A stretch of DNA of 64,000 nucleotides from assembly GCF_009708005.2 (NCBI RefSeq), contig NZ_CP052757.1:744001-808000 (forward strand). Direction: 5' to 3'. The notes below the pieces were generated by a model that did not search any database, was not told where the DNA came from, and saw only the letters and a list, made by a program, of their open reading frames with translations. Made by a program: the position numbers and the translations under genes. The stretch comes from Cellulosimicrobium protaetiae. GTDB taxonomy: Bacteria; Actinomycetota; Actinomycetes; Actinomycetales; Cellulomonadaceae. Shown piece by piece: positions 43,760 to 52,193 of this stretch (position 1 is its first letter; every line of letters begins with the position of its first letter).

Positions 43760-44449
43760 ATGAAGCGACTGGTGGGCCTGCTCGTGACGCTCCTGGCGAT
43801 CGTGGCGGTCGTCGTCGTCGCGGACCGGGTCGCGGTCGGCGCTGCGGAGCGCGGCGCCGTGACGGCGTTCGAGGAGCAGGCGGACGACGTCACCGGGGCG
43901 CAGCTCGACATCACGGGGTTCCCGTTCCTCACGCAGCTCGCGCGCGGCGAGCTCACGCACGTCACGGGCTCGGCGGACTCCGCCTCGTTCGGCGGCTACG
44001 CGATCTCCGACCTGCAGGTCGAGGCCGACGGTGTGAGCACGTCGGAGCCCCACCGCATCGCGTCCGGGACGGCGTCGGGGGTGATCGCCGCCGACTCCCT
44101 GCAGCAGGTCGTCGCCGAGCAGAGCGGCCTCGACGTGGGGCTGACGGCGTCCGGGGGCGTCCTGTCGCTGGCGTTCGACCTGCTGGGTGCGACGATCACG
44201 GTCGACGTGACCCCGCGCGTCTCCGGGCCGGCCGAGCTCGCGGTGGACGTCGTGGCGGTCCGCACGGGCCTCGGGACGGTGTCGGTCGAGGACCTGCCGT
44301 CGGGGATCGCGGGCGCGCTGTCCGACCTGCGGGTCCCGCTCGACCTGCCCGACGGCGTCGCGCTCGACTCCGTGGCCGTCGTCGAGGGCGGGGTGCGCGT
44401 CGCGGTGACGGGCACCGACGTCGTCGCCGAGGACCTGGTGGCGTCGTGA
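43760..44449 (+). CDS. DUF2993-family membrane-anchored protein
   Basis: Protein of 229 residues: an N-terminal transmembrane anchor (LVGLLVTLLAIVAVVVVADRVA) and an extracytoplasmic part with the DUF2993 pattern DITGFPFLTQLARGELTHVT and SDLQVEADGV. Family members are thought to be lipid-binding-like (LmeA of mycobacteria, involved in mannosylated lipid maturation), so a role in envelope lipid handling is possible. Start at MKRLVG because TAGGGT precedes it by 7 nt (43747-43752). Confidence 0.85.
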   Translation: MKRLVGLLVTLLAIVAVVVVADRVAVGAAERGAVTAFEEQADDVTGAQLDITGFPFLTQLARGELTHVTGSADSASFGGYAISDLQVEADGVSTSEPHRIASGTASGVIAADSLQQVVAEQSGLDVGLTASGGVLSLAFDLLGATITVDVTPRVSGPAELAVDVVAVRTGLGTVSVEDLPSGIAGALSDLRVPLDLPDGVALDSVAVVEGGVRVAVTGTDVVAEDLVAS

Positions 44450-44471
44450 CCTCGGGGGCCGGGCGGTAGGG

Positions 44472-45626
44472 ATGGACGAGCGGGCGGTCGACGAGCGTCA
44501 CGTCCTCGCGGCGCGCCTCGCCGCGCACCGCCTGCGGTCGCCCGACCTGCCCGACGTGCCGACCGCCGTCGGGCACCTGCTCGCCGTGCAGGGGCAGGAG
44601 TTCCACCCGTCGCTGTGGGGCCTCACGCGGCGGCTGCGGCCCGAGGCGCGACCCGGTGCGGCGGGAGCGGTCGCCGCGTGCGACCGGGGCGAGATGGTGC
44701 GCACCCACGTCCTGCGGCCCACGTGGCACCTCGTCCGGTCCGACGACGTCCGCTGGCTCCTCGAGCTGAGCGCGCCCCGGGTGCACCGGGCCAACGGCAC
44801 GATGTACCGGCAGGTGGGTACCGACGGGCACGCGGCCGAGGTCGACCTCGTCGTCGCGTCCGTGGCTGAGCGGCCCCGGACGCGCCGCGAGCTCGCGGGG
44901 CTGCTCGCCGCCCAGGGTCGCCCGCTCGACGGCATGGCCCTCGGCTACGTGCTCATGCAGGCCGAGCTCGACCGGCTGCTGGTCAGCGGGCCCCTCGACG
45001 GGAAGCAGCAGACGTACGCCGCGTTCGACGACCGCGTCCCGGCGGGCTACGGGCCGCTCGGGGAGCGGTTCGACCGGGACGCCGCCCTCGTGGAGCTGCT
45101 GCGCCGCTACCTCGCCGGCCGCGCGTACGCGACGGTCAAGGACGTCGCGCAGTGGTCGGGCTTCACGCTCACCGACGTGCGGCACGCGCTCGACCTCCTC
45201 GGGGAGGACGTCGTGGCGGTACCGGGCGCGGGCACGCTGGAGGGCGCGACCCTGTGGCGGCTCGCGGACGCCGACGCCCGCGTGGTGGACCCCGGGCCGT
45301 TCGTGGGCGCCCTCGCGCCCGACGGCGACCCGGGCCGCCCGGTCGTCGACCTGCTGCAGAGCTACGACGAGCTCTTCATGTCCTACGGCGAGACGCGCGC
45401 GCTCGTCGTCGCGGAGGGTGTCGACCTGGGCGACCGGCTCGGGTCGTTCATCCACGGGCTCGCGGTCGACGGCGTGGTCGTCGGGCGGTGGCGCTGGGTC
45501 GTCGGGACGCGGGACGTCGTCGTCGAGCCGCAGTGGCGCCGCGCGCCCACGCCCGCGGAGACGGCGGCGTTCGACGAGCAGGTCGCCGCCGTCTCCGCGC
45601 ACTGGGGCCGCACCCGGACCACCTGA
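44472..45626 (+). CDS. winged-helix DNA-binding protein, AlkZ/YcaQ-like DNA glycosylase family (HTH_42)
   Basis: Protein of 384 residues with three winged-helix units of the HTH_42 family. The segment LLAVQGQEFHPSLWGLTRR has the QxQ motif (Gln40, Gln42) that in AlkZ is needed for base excision. Later blocks: HVLRPTWHLV, PRTRRELAGLLA, ATVKDVAQWSGF. AlkZ proteins excise bulky or cross-linked bases and are sometimes linked to genotoxin self-resistance. No biosynthetic cluster is adjacent, so the lesion is unknown. Possibly an AZL-type enzyme rather than true AlkZ. Confidence 0.82.
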   Translation: MDERAVDERHVLAARLAAHRLRSPDLPDVPTAVGHLLAVQGQEFHPSLWGLTRRLRPEARPGAAGAVAACDRGEMVRTHVLRPTWHLVRSDDVRWLLELSAPRVHRANGTMYRQVGTDGHAAEVDLVVASVAERPRTRRELAGLLAAQGRPLDGMALGYVLMQAELDRLLVSGPLDGKQQTYAAFDDRVPAGYGPLGERFDRDAALVELLRRYLAGRAYATVKDVAQWSGFTLTDVRHALDLLGEDVVAVPGAGTLEGATLWRLADADARVVDPGPFVGALAPDGDPGRPVVDLLQSYDELFMSYGETRALVVAEGVDLGDRLGSFIHGLAVDGVVVGRWRWVVGTRDVVVEPQWRRAPTPAETAAFDEQVAAVSAHWGRTRTT

Positions 45627-45670
45627 GCCGGGACGCGCCCGCGGCCTCGGCCCGGGCGGCCCGGCGCGCG

Positions 45671-46267
45671 TCAGCCCTCGGCGGGGCCGGTGAGCACCTC
45701 GAGGCCCGCGGCGGCGCACGCCTCGTCGGCCATGCCGTCGGGAGCCCCGCCGACGCCGATCCCCGCGATCGTGGCGCCGTCGATCTTCACCGGGACGGCG
45801 CCCGGGAGGAACAGCGTGCCCGGCAGGTCGGCGACCGTCGCGCCGTCGCCCACCGCGCGCGGCGCGAGCTCGCTCGTCGCGGCGCCGAACGCCGCGGACG
45901 TGTACGCCTTGGCCTGCGCGGCCTCGAGCGTGTGCACCGCAGCCCCGTCGCCGCGCACGAGCGCCTGGACCTGTCCCGCGCGGTCGACGACCGCCACGCT
46001 GACGAAGCCGAGCCCCTCGGCCTGGCACGCGGCGAGCGCCGCGCCCGCGGCCTCCTGCGCCGCGGCCACGGAGAGCCGCCCGACCTGCACCACGTCCTCG
46101 GTGGTGACGTCGGCGACCGCGACGGCGTCGGGCTGCCCGGGCTGCTCAGCCTGGTCGGCGGCCGTGCCGTCGCTCCCGGACGCGCCGGCGGTGCAGGCGG
46201 TGAGCGTGAGGGCGGTCGCGAGCGCGACGGCGGTGAGGGTCAGCGGGCGGAGGCGCGAGGCGGCCAT
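45671..46267 (-). CDS. HbpS/GlcG-family heme-binding lipoprotein
   Basis: Protein of 198 residues. Lipobox LTLTAC (Cys25) marks a lipoprotein. The GlcG/HbpS domain (about 55-195) has VSVAVVDRAGQVQALVRGDG, HTLEAAQAKAYTSAAF, LPGTLFLPGAVPVKIDGATI and GIGVGGAPDGMADEACAAAG. In Streptomyces reticuli HbpS binds heme and senses oxidative stress, signalling to the SenS kinase. Here the gene is divergent from a kinase/regulator pair, matching that partnership. Unlike secreted HbpS it appears lipid-anchored. Heme binding not demonstrable from sequence. Confidence 0.85.
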   Translation of the reverse strand: MAASRLRPLTLTAVALATALTLTACTAGASGSDGTAADQAEQPGQPDAVAVADVTTEDVVQVGRLSVAAAQEAAGAALAACQAEGLGFVSVAVVDRAGQVQALVRGDGAAVHTLEAAQAKAYTSAAFGAATSELAPRAVGDGATVADLPGTLFLPGAVPVKIDGATIAGIGVGGAPDGMADEACAAAGLEVLTGPAEG

Positions 46268-46442
46268 GGTGGTGCCTTTCTCGGAGTGGTCGGACGCGGT
46301 CGTCCGGGGTCGTGACCAGTCTTCGCGGCGGGCCGGTGCGTCCGCGTCGGCGGTTCGGGGCCGGCCCGCTGCCCCGTCCGGCGCGGCGCGTCTCGTCCGA
46401 TCGGCTGATGTGCCGCGCCCGGTCCGCACCTACCGTGGTCCG

Positions 46443-47717
46443 GTGCCCACCGACCCGACCGCGCCCGCGGGGACCGCCGACGCGCGAGCCGATTCGCGCG
46501 CGGCCGAGGCGCGGGTCGGAGGCCTGCGGGCGCTCGACGTCGGGGTGCACGCGACGTTCCTCGCGCTCGTGGCGACGTCCACGACGCGGTACGTGGTGCG
46601 GCACGGCGCGGACGACCGCTGGCAGCTCGTGGTGGCGCTCGCGGCGGTGACCGTCGTCGCGTACGGGGCGCTCCTCGTGGCGTCGCGGCGGGCATCGGCA
46701 CGCTCCGTCCCGGCGCGCTCGGCGACGCTCGTGCTCCTCGCGACGTGGTCCGTGCTCGCGCTGCTGGCCCCGAGCTTCGCGTGGTGCGCGCTCCCGCTGT
46801 TCTTCGTGTGCCGCGGCGCGTTCCGGCCGCCGTGGTCGCACGTGCTCGTCGGGGAGGTCGCGGTCGTGACGTCGGTCGCGCTGCTGCGCCTCTCGGACGG
46901 GACGGACTGGGCGGCGCTCGTCGGCCCGCCGTGCGTCGCGGTCCTGCTGACGCTCGTGACCGACCGGGTCGAGCGCGACGCCGCCGCGCGCGTCCGGCTC
47001 CAGGAGCAGATCGCGGACGCGCAGGCCCGCCTCGCGCGGTCGGAGCGCGAAGCGGGGGTCGTGGCCGAGCGCGAGCGCCTCGCACGCGAGATCCACGACA
47101 CGGTGACGCAGGGGCTCGCGAGCGGTGTCCTCCTGCTGGAGGCGGCCGACCAGACGTGGGAGACCGCGCCCGACGACGCCCGGTCCGCCGTCCGCCGCGC
47201 GGCCGTGGCCGTGCGCGCGAGCCTCGCAGACACGCGCAACCTCGTCCACGACCTCGCGTCCGCACGCGTCGACCCGCACGGGTTCCACGCGTCGCTGCTC
47301 GCCGCCGCGCAGGGCCAGGTGCCGGGAGCGTCCCTCACGACGTGGGGCGACGCGCGCGCCGTCGCGCCCGAGGTCGCGCACGCGCTGCTGCGGGTCACGC
47401 AGAGCGCGGCGGCGAACGTCGCGCAGCACGCCGCCGCGGACCGCCTCGACGTGACGCTCACGTACCTGCCCGGCGCGGTCGCGCTCGACCTGTACGACGA
47501 CGGCGTCGGCTTCGACCCCGAGGCGGTCGCCGCGCCGTCGAGCACCGGCGGGTACGGGCTGCGCGCGATGCGCCGCCGGGTCGCGCAGCTCGGCGGCACG
47601 GTCACGGTGGAGAGCGCGCCCGGCGAGGGGACCGTGGTCGCGGCGCAGGTCCCGACCCACGACGACGCACCCGCGACGAACTCCCTGGCGACCGACCCCG
47701 TGGAGGGATCCCGATGA
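46443..47717 (+). CDS. SenS-like HisKA_3 sensor kinase
   Basis: Protein of 424 residues. Residues about 30-190 hold five hydrophobic segments; a coiled coil leads to HisKA_3 with the phospho-His in ERLAREIHDTVTQGLASGV, then HATPase (QSAAANVAQHA, YDDGVGFDP, GGYGLRAMRRRV). It sits opposite the HbpS-like gene and is coupled to a regulator gene by ATGA overlap, the same arrangement of functions as SenS/SenR. GTG start; TACCGT at 46431-46436 lies 6 nt before it, so the mRNA is probably leaderless. Confidence 0.86.
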   Translation: MPTDPTAPAGTADARADSRAAEARVGGLRALDVGVHATFLALVATSTTRYVVRHGADDRWQLVVALAAVTVVAYGALLVASRRASARSVPARSATLVLLATWSVLALLAPSFAWCALPLFFVCRGAFRPPWSHVLVGEVAVVTSVALLRLSDGTDWAALVGPPCVAVLLTLVTDRVERDAAARVRLQEQIADAQARLARSEREAGVVAERERLAREIHDTVTQGLASGVLLLEAADQTWETAPDDARSAVRRAAVAVRASLADTRNLVHDLASARVDPHGFHASLLAAAQGQVPGASLTTWGDARAVAPEVAHALLRVTQSAAANVAQHAAADRLDVTLTYLPGAVALDLYDDGVGFDPEAVAAPSSTGGYGLRAMRRRVAQLGGTVTVESAPGEGTVVAAQVPTHDDAPATNSLATDPVEGSR

Positions 47718-48352
47718 CCGACGCCGCACTCGTCGCCGTCCTGCTCGTGGACGACCAGCCGGTCGTGCGCGCCGGGCTGCGCGCGCTCCTGGAGTCGCAG
47801 CCCGACCTGCGGGTCGTCGCCGAGGCGGGGTCCGGCGAGGACGGGCTCGCACTGGTCGAGGGCGCCGCGCCCGACGTCGTCATGATGGACCTCGAGCTCG
47901 GCGACGGCATGGACGGGATCGACGCGACCCGGCGCCTGCGGGCCGCGCACCCCCGGGTCCCCGTGCTCGTGTTCACCACGTACGACACGGACGCCGACAT
48001 CGTGCGCGTCATCGACGCGGGTGCGACCGGGTACCTGCTCAAGGACGCGCAGCCGCACGAGATCTTCGCCGCGGTCCGGGCAGCGGCCGCCGGGCGCAGC
48101 GTGCTCTCGCCGCCCGTGGCGTCGCGGCTCATGCACTCGATGCAGCACCCCGGCACCGCGCTCACGCCGCGCGAGGCCGAGCTCCTCACGCTGCTCGCCG
48201 ACGGGCTGTCGAACCGCGAGCTCGGCCGCCGGCTCCACATCAGCGAGGCGACCGTGAAGACGCACCTCGCGCACGTCTACGCCAAGCTCGGCGTGGAGAC
48301 GCGCGCTGCGGCCGTCGCGCACGCACTGCGCGCCCGGGGCGTGCGTCGCTGA
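47714..48352 (+). CDS. SenR-like NarL-family response regulator
   Basis: Protein of 212 residues. Receiver: VDDQPVVRAGLRALL, phospho-Asp59 (VVMMDLELGDGMDGIDATR), YLLKDAQPHEI. Output: LTPREAELLTLLADGLSNRE, then LHISEATVKTHLAHVYAKLG. Overlaps the kinase gene by four bases. The inserted GDGM in the loop after the Asp is slightly longer than usual. Probable targets are the divergent heme-binding protein gene and its own operon, by analogy with SenR. Confidence 0.9.
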   Translation: MTDAALVAVLLVDDQPVVRAGLRALLESQPDLRVVAEAGSGEDGLALVEGAAPDVVMMDLELGDGMDGIDATRRLRAAHPRVPVLVFTTYDTDADIVRVIDAGATGYLLKDAQPHEIFAAVRAAAAGRSVLSPPVASRLMHSMQHPGTALTPREAELLTLLADGLSNRELGRRLHISEATVKTHLAHVYAKLGVETRAAAVAHALRARGVRR

Positions 48353-48422
48353 CACCGCCCGCGCGCCGGTAGGGTGCGGGCACCCGCGGAGCGGCGGGCC
48401 ATGCAGGGTGACAGGGGGAACC

Positions 48423-49049
48423 ATGCACGAGGCAGCGACCGAGGACGAGAACCGCACCCGACGAGACGACACCGGGACGGGGCGAGGCCCCCGTGCGCGA
48501 GCCCTGCTCGTGGGTGGGGCGCTCGTCGTCGCCGTCCTCGGTGTCGGGGTCGCAGCGGCCCTGACCGGCCGCGCGGCAGGGACCGAGCCGAGCGACGCCG
48601 TCGGCGGCGCACCCGTCGCGGAGGCACCCGAGGACGACCCGGCGGTCGCCGCCGAGACCCCGTCGTCGGCACCCGTCGAGACGAACGGGGTGCAGCAGTG
48701 CACCTTCGTCGGCTTCGAGGGCACGCCGATCCAGGTGCGGGGCGACGACGGCGAGCCGGAGGAGCTCGGCGGGCTCGAGGGCTGGTGGAACAGCACGCCG
48801 GTGAGCGACGCCGGGGGGTGGCTCGACGTCGAGAGGTGGCCGCGTCAGATTCTCGACCACCCCGCCACGGTCACCGTCGAGACCACGACGGGCACCGTGC
48901 TGGAGTCCTTCGACCGCCGTACCTGCACGGGTGTCGCCGACTGGACGGCCCCGGACCTGTCCGCGCTCCCGCCGTCGACCGTCGTCGTGCTCGACGCCGA
49001 GACGGGCGAGGTGCTCGCCGAGCACCCCGTGGAGCTCGTCGAGCCCTGA
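48423..49049 (+). CDS. membrane-anchored extracytoplasmic protein, unknown
   Basis: Protein of 208 residues: short basic cytoplasmic N-terminus, one transmembrane helix (ALLVGGALVVAVLGVGVAAAL), an acidic Pro/Ala linker, and a compact outer domain of about 120 residues with two Cys (VQQCTFVGFEG and RRTCTGVADW) that could form a disulfide. No family recognised. Start ATG chosen for the GGGGGA ribosome site; a GTG 15 nt upstream is in frame. Follows the SenR-like gene by 70 nt on the same strand but with its own TAGGGT-like box earlier (48370-48375). Confidence 0.7.
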   Translation: MHEAATEDENRTRRDDTGTGRGPRARALLVGGALVVAVLGVGVAAALTGRAAGTEPSDAVGGAPVAEAPEDDPAVAAETPSSAPVETNGVQQCTFVGFEGTPIQVRGDDGEPEELGGLEGWWNSTPVSDAGGWLDVERWPRQILDHPATVTVETTTGTVLESFDRRTCTGVADWTAPDLSALPPSTVVVLDAETGEVLAEHPVELVEP

Positions 49050-49070
49050 CGCGGACGGGCCCCGGGCTGG

Positions 49071-49934
49071 TCAGGGTCGGGGCGCGCCCGGGCGCGTGAC
49101 GAGGTGGATCAGCACCGCCGTCACCACGATCACCCCGACGTACACCGCCATCGCGACGGGGGAGGTGACGGCGAGGACCGTCAGCGCGACGTTCCCCACG
49201 AGGTGCAGCGCGACGGCGGCAGGCACGCCGCCCCGCAGGCGCTCGCTGACCAGCCAGTACGCGCTGGACAGCGGGATCATCGCGAGCAGGAACAGCATCG
49301 CCTCGACGCTCGCGAGGCCGAGCGACGACTGCCAGGTCCCGGTGAGCGCGAACAGCGGCAGGTGCCAGACCCCCCACACCGCGCCGAGCACGACCGACGT
49401 CGCGAGCGGCGAGAGCCGACGACGCAGGCGCGGCTGGGCGTAGCCGCGCCACCCGAACTCCTCCGAGAGCGGCCCCGCACACAGCGAGACGAGGGCGAAC
49501 AGGAGCGGGCCGCCCGACCCGGCGACGGCGGCCGCGCCGGCCGACAGGTCCGCCGTCGGGCCGCCGAGGAGCGGGACGACGAGCGCCGTGAGGACGGCGG
49601 GCGCGGCACCGATCCCGACCGCGGCCGGGAGCCACCGCCCGGCCGCGCCCCAGCGTGCGGCCCGCGGGCTGCGACGACCCGCGCACCGCAGCACGAGCGC
49701 GGCGAGGCTCGGCCCGAACCCGGCGAACGCGTAGAGGGCGAACACCCGCGGATCGGCGAGGTCGCCACCGAGCAGGCTGGCGGCGCCCCACGACACCCAG
49801 GACAGCCCGAAGGCGAGCGCCCAGAACGTGGCGAGCCCGCCGCGCAGGGGTCGGCCGGGCGAGCCGGGGGACGACGTGGGGGAGACGCGTCGCGAGCGCG
49901 AGGCGACGGGGAGAGGGTGAGCGCTGGTCGTCAT
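49071..49934 (-). CDS. CPBP-family intramembrane metalloprotease (Abi/CAAX type)
   Basis: Protein of 287 residues with 7-8 hydrophobic segments. Active-site motifs: EEFGWRGYAQPRL (EExxxR), WGVWHLPLF (HxxxF-like) and a third His in ALHLVGN. Family members process prenylated or other membrane peptides and confer bacteriocin immunity or unknown functions. Substrate unknown. The first 35 residues are polar. Convergent with the unknown membrane protein gene. Confidence 0.87.
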   Translation of the reverse strand: MTTSAHPLPVASRSRRVSPTSSPGSPGRPLRGGLATFWALAFGLSWVSWGAASLLGGDLADPRVFALYAFAGFGPSLAALVLRCAGRRSPRAARWGAAGRWLPAAVGIGAAPAVLTALVVPLLGGPTADLSAGAAAVAGSGGPLLFALVSLCAGPLSEEFGWRGYAQPRLRRRLSPLATSVVLGAVWGVWHLPLFALTGTWQSSLGLASVEAMLFLLAMIPLSSAYWLVSERLRGGVPAAVALHLVGNVALTVLAVTSPVAMAVYVGVIVVTAVLIHLVTRPGAPRP

Positions 49935-50153
49935 GTCTCGATCCCACCGGTTCGTCCGGTGCGGCGGAGCCCGGGACGCCGCCGCGGGACGGTGGGGACA
50001 ACCCCCGTCGGCCCGGTCCGGGCGCGCTCCGCTCGCCCGGGAGCCTGGCCCTCGCTACCGTCGGACGAGTACCGGAGTGACCGGACGACCTATCGGCCCG
50101 TCGTCGTGCCGCCCGTCTCGGGCGCGCGGGCGGGCACCGGGACGAGGAGGACC

Positions 50154-51740
50154 GTGACGACGACCGGAGCGACCGGCGGGGCACCGACGGCCGAGGCACC
50201 GCGCGAGGAGTGGACCGGGCAGGTCGGCTTCATCATCGCCGCCATCGGCTCGGCCGTGGGGCTGGGCAACATCTGGCGCTTCCCCGGGGTGGCGTACGAG
50301 AACGGGGGCGGGGCGTTCCTCGTGCCCTACCTCGTCGCCCTCCTCACGGCGGGCATCCCGATCCTGTTCCTCGACTACGCGATCGGGCACCGGTTCCGCG
50401 GCTCGGCGCCCACGGCGTTCCGGCGGCTGCGGACGTGGCTCGAGGGCCTCGGCTGGTTCCAGGTGATGATCTGCTTCGTCATCGCGCTCTACTACACGGC
50501 CGTCATCGCGTGGGCCGTGAGCTTCTTCGTCTTCTCGTTCGACCTGCGGTGGGGCGACGACCCGGCCGCGTTCTTCACCGGCGAGTACCTGCAGCTCGGC
50601 GAGCCCGGCGTGAGCCTCGACTTCGTGCCCGCCGTGCTCATCCCGCTCGTCGCGGTGTGGGTCGTGACGATCGTCGTCCTCGCGGCGGGCGTCGCGAAGG
50701 GCGTGCAGCGCGCGAACACGGTCTTCCTGCCGCTGCTCGTGGTCGCGTTCCTCGTGCTCGTCGTGCGGTCGCTGTTCCTGGAGGGTGCGGCGGACGGGCT
50801 GAACGCGCTGTTCACGCCCGACTGGTCCGCGCTCGGCGACGCGAACGTGTGGATCGCGGCCTACAGCCAGATCTTCTTCTCGCTGTCGATCGCGTTCGGG
50901 ATCATGATCACCTACGCGTCCTACCGCAAGCGTCGGGCCAACCTCACGACGCCGGGCCTCGTCGTCGCGTTCTCCAACTCGTCGTTCGAGATCCTCGCGG
51001 GCATCGGCGTCTTCGCGACGCTCGGCTTCCTGGCGCACGAGCAGGGGATCGGCGTGGGCGAGCTCGAGGGCATCAGCGGGCCGATCCTGTCGTTCGTCAC
51101 GTTCCCCGCGATCGTGTCCCAGATGCCGGGCGGGCCGATCTTCGGCGCGCTGTTCTTCGGCTCGCTCGCCATGGCCGGGTTCACGTCGCTCCTGTCGATC
51201 CTCCAGGTCGTCTCGGCGGGCTTCCAGGAGAAGTTCGGGTGGACGCCGCGACAGGCGTCGGTGCGGCTCGGCGTCGTCAGCGCCGTGATCTCCGTGCTGC
51301 TCTTCTCCACGACGACCGGTCTCATCGCGCTCGACACGGCCGACCAGTGGGCCAACAACGTCGGCATCGTCGGGTCGGCGGTGCTCATGACCGTGCTCGT
51401 GCTGTGGGTGCTGCGGCGAGGCCCGGAGCTGCGGTACCACCTCAACGCGGTCTCGACCTTCCGCGTCGGCGCGTGGTGGCAGGTGCTCGTCGCCGTGCTC
51501 GCCCCGCTCGTGCTCGGGTACATGCTCGTGTCGCGCATCGTCACGCTCCTCGTCGAGGGGTACGAGGGGTACCCGGGCTGGTACCTCGCGCTCGTCGGGT
51601 GGGGCACGATCGCCTTCGTCGTCCTGGCAGCGCTCGTGCTCACCGCGATGCGCTGGCGGCGCAGCCCCGACGACTTCGTCCCGTGGCCGCCCTACCCGCC
51701 GGTCGAGCGGGACGCCCGCGGTGCGGAGGTGACCCGATGA
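50154..51740 (+). CDS. neurotransmitter:sodium symporter (MetP-like methionine/alanine importer)
   Basis: Protein of 528 residues with about 12 transmembrane helices. The NSS signature opens helix 1: GFIIAAIGSAVGLGNIWRFP, then GVAYENGGGAFLVPY. Later Na+/substrate-site segments: SQIFFSLSIAFGIMITYASY and NSSFEILAGIGVF. The identity as MetP rests on the overlapping small-subunit gene, as in Corynebacterium glutamicum MetPS. The GTG start follows GAGGAGG by 3-5 nt. Confidence 0.9.
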   Translation: MTTTGATGGAPTAEAPREEWTGQVGFIIAAIGSAVGLGNIWRFPGVAYENGGGAFLVPYLVALLTAGIPILFLDYAIGHRFRGSAPTAFRRLRTWLEGLGWFQVMICFVIALYYTAVIAWAVSFFVFSFDLRWGDDPAAFFTGEYLQLGEPGVSLDFVPAVLIPLVAVWVVTIVVLAAGVAKGVQRANTVFLPLLVVAFLVLVVRSLFLEGAADGLNALFTPDWSALGDANVWIAAYSQIFFSLSIAFGIMITYASYRKRRANLTTPGLVVAFSNSSFEILAGIGVFATLGFLAHEQGIGVGELEGISGPILSFVTFPAIVSQMPGGPIFGALFFGSLAMAGFTSLLSILQVVSAGFQEKFGWTPRQASVRLGVVSAVISVLLFSTTTGLIALDTADQWANNVGIVGSAVLMTVLVLWVLRRGPELRYHLNAVSTFRVGAWWQVLVAVLAPLVLGYMLVSRIVTLLVEGYEGYPGWYLALVGWGTIAFVVLAALVLTAMRWRRSPDDFVPWPPYPPVERDARGAEVTR

Positions 51741-51904
51741 GCGCGCCCGCCGTCGTCCTGCTGGTCCTCGCGATCACCGTCGTGTGGGGCGGGCTGATCG
51801 CGGCGATCCTGCTCCTGCGCGCGCAGCCCGAGCGCACCGACCTGCCGCCGGGCGGCGACGACGACCACCGCGAGGACACGGCCCCGATCGAGCGCGACAC
51901 GTAA
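51737..51904 (+). CDS. metS: MetS-like small subunit of NSS transporter
   Basis: Protein of 55 residues: one transmembrane helix (AVVLLVLAITVVWGGLIAAILLL) and a short acidic tail containing Pro-Gly-Gly-Asp-Asp-Asp. Overlaps the transporter gene by four bases (ATGA). Matches the methionine/alanine import small-subunit family in size, topology and context, including the Trp-Gly-Gly in the helix. In MetPS the small subunit is required for transport. Confidence 0.85.
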   Translation: MSAPAVVLLVLAITVVWGGLIAAILLLRAQPERTDLPPGGDDDHREDTAPIERDT

Positions 51905-51926
51905 CCCGCCCCGCACGGTCGAACAT

Positions 51927-51967
51927 GACATGAGGGTCGTTAAGGGACGATTAGCGCCTCTCATGTC
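51927..51967. promoter_or_regulatory. inverted repeat upstream of amino-acid ABC operon
   Basis: GACATGAG (51927-51934) and CTCATGTC (51960-51967) are perfect inverted repeats 25 nt apart in an unusually AT-rich stretch (GTCGTTAAGGGACGATTAG). Could be an operator or distal promoter for the binding-protein gene at 52194. A nearer -10-like TACGCT lies at 52150-52155. Confidence 0.4.
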
Positions 51968-52193
51968 GACTTCGTCGTGCGGGTTCGTCACGGTTCGGCG
52001 TCGAAAGGGGCCCCGGTTTGGCGAGCGGGGCACTGCGGGCCCACACTTCTGCGCAGGTGCCGCGCACCGCCGGGTCCTCTGTTCCCCGTACGTTCCCCGG
52101 GCTTCACACGCCTGGGTGCCGACGTAACACGACGGAGACGATCGGTGTCTACGCTGCCCCCTGCCCGGCCCGAAAACCCGATCGGAGAACCCG

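Noticed and set aside
51920-51934. LexA/SOS box candidate (TCGAACATGACATGAG)
   Set aside because: Only the left half TCGAAC matches; the right half GTTCGA is absent.
51930-52127. 65-codon frame between metS and the amino-acid binding protein
   Set aside because: No ribosome site, composition not protein-like, and it overlaps the inverted repeat and likely promoter region.
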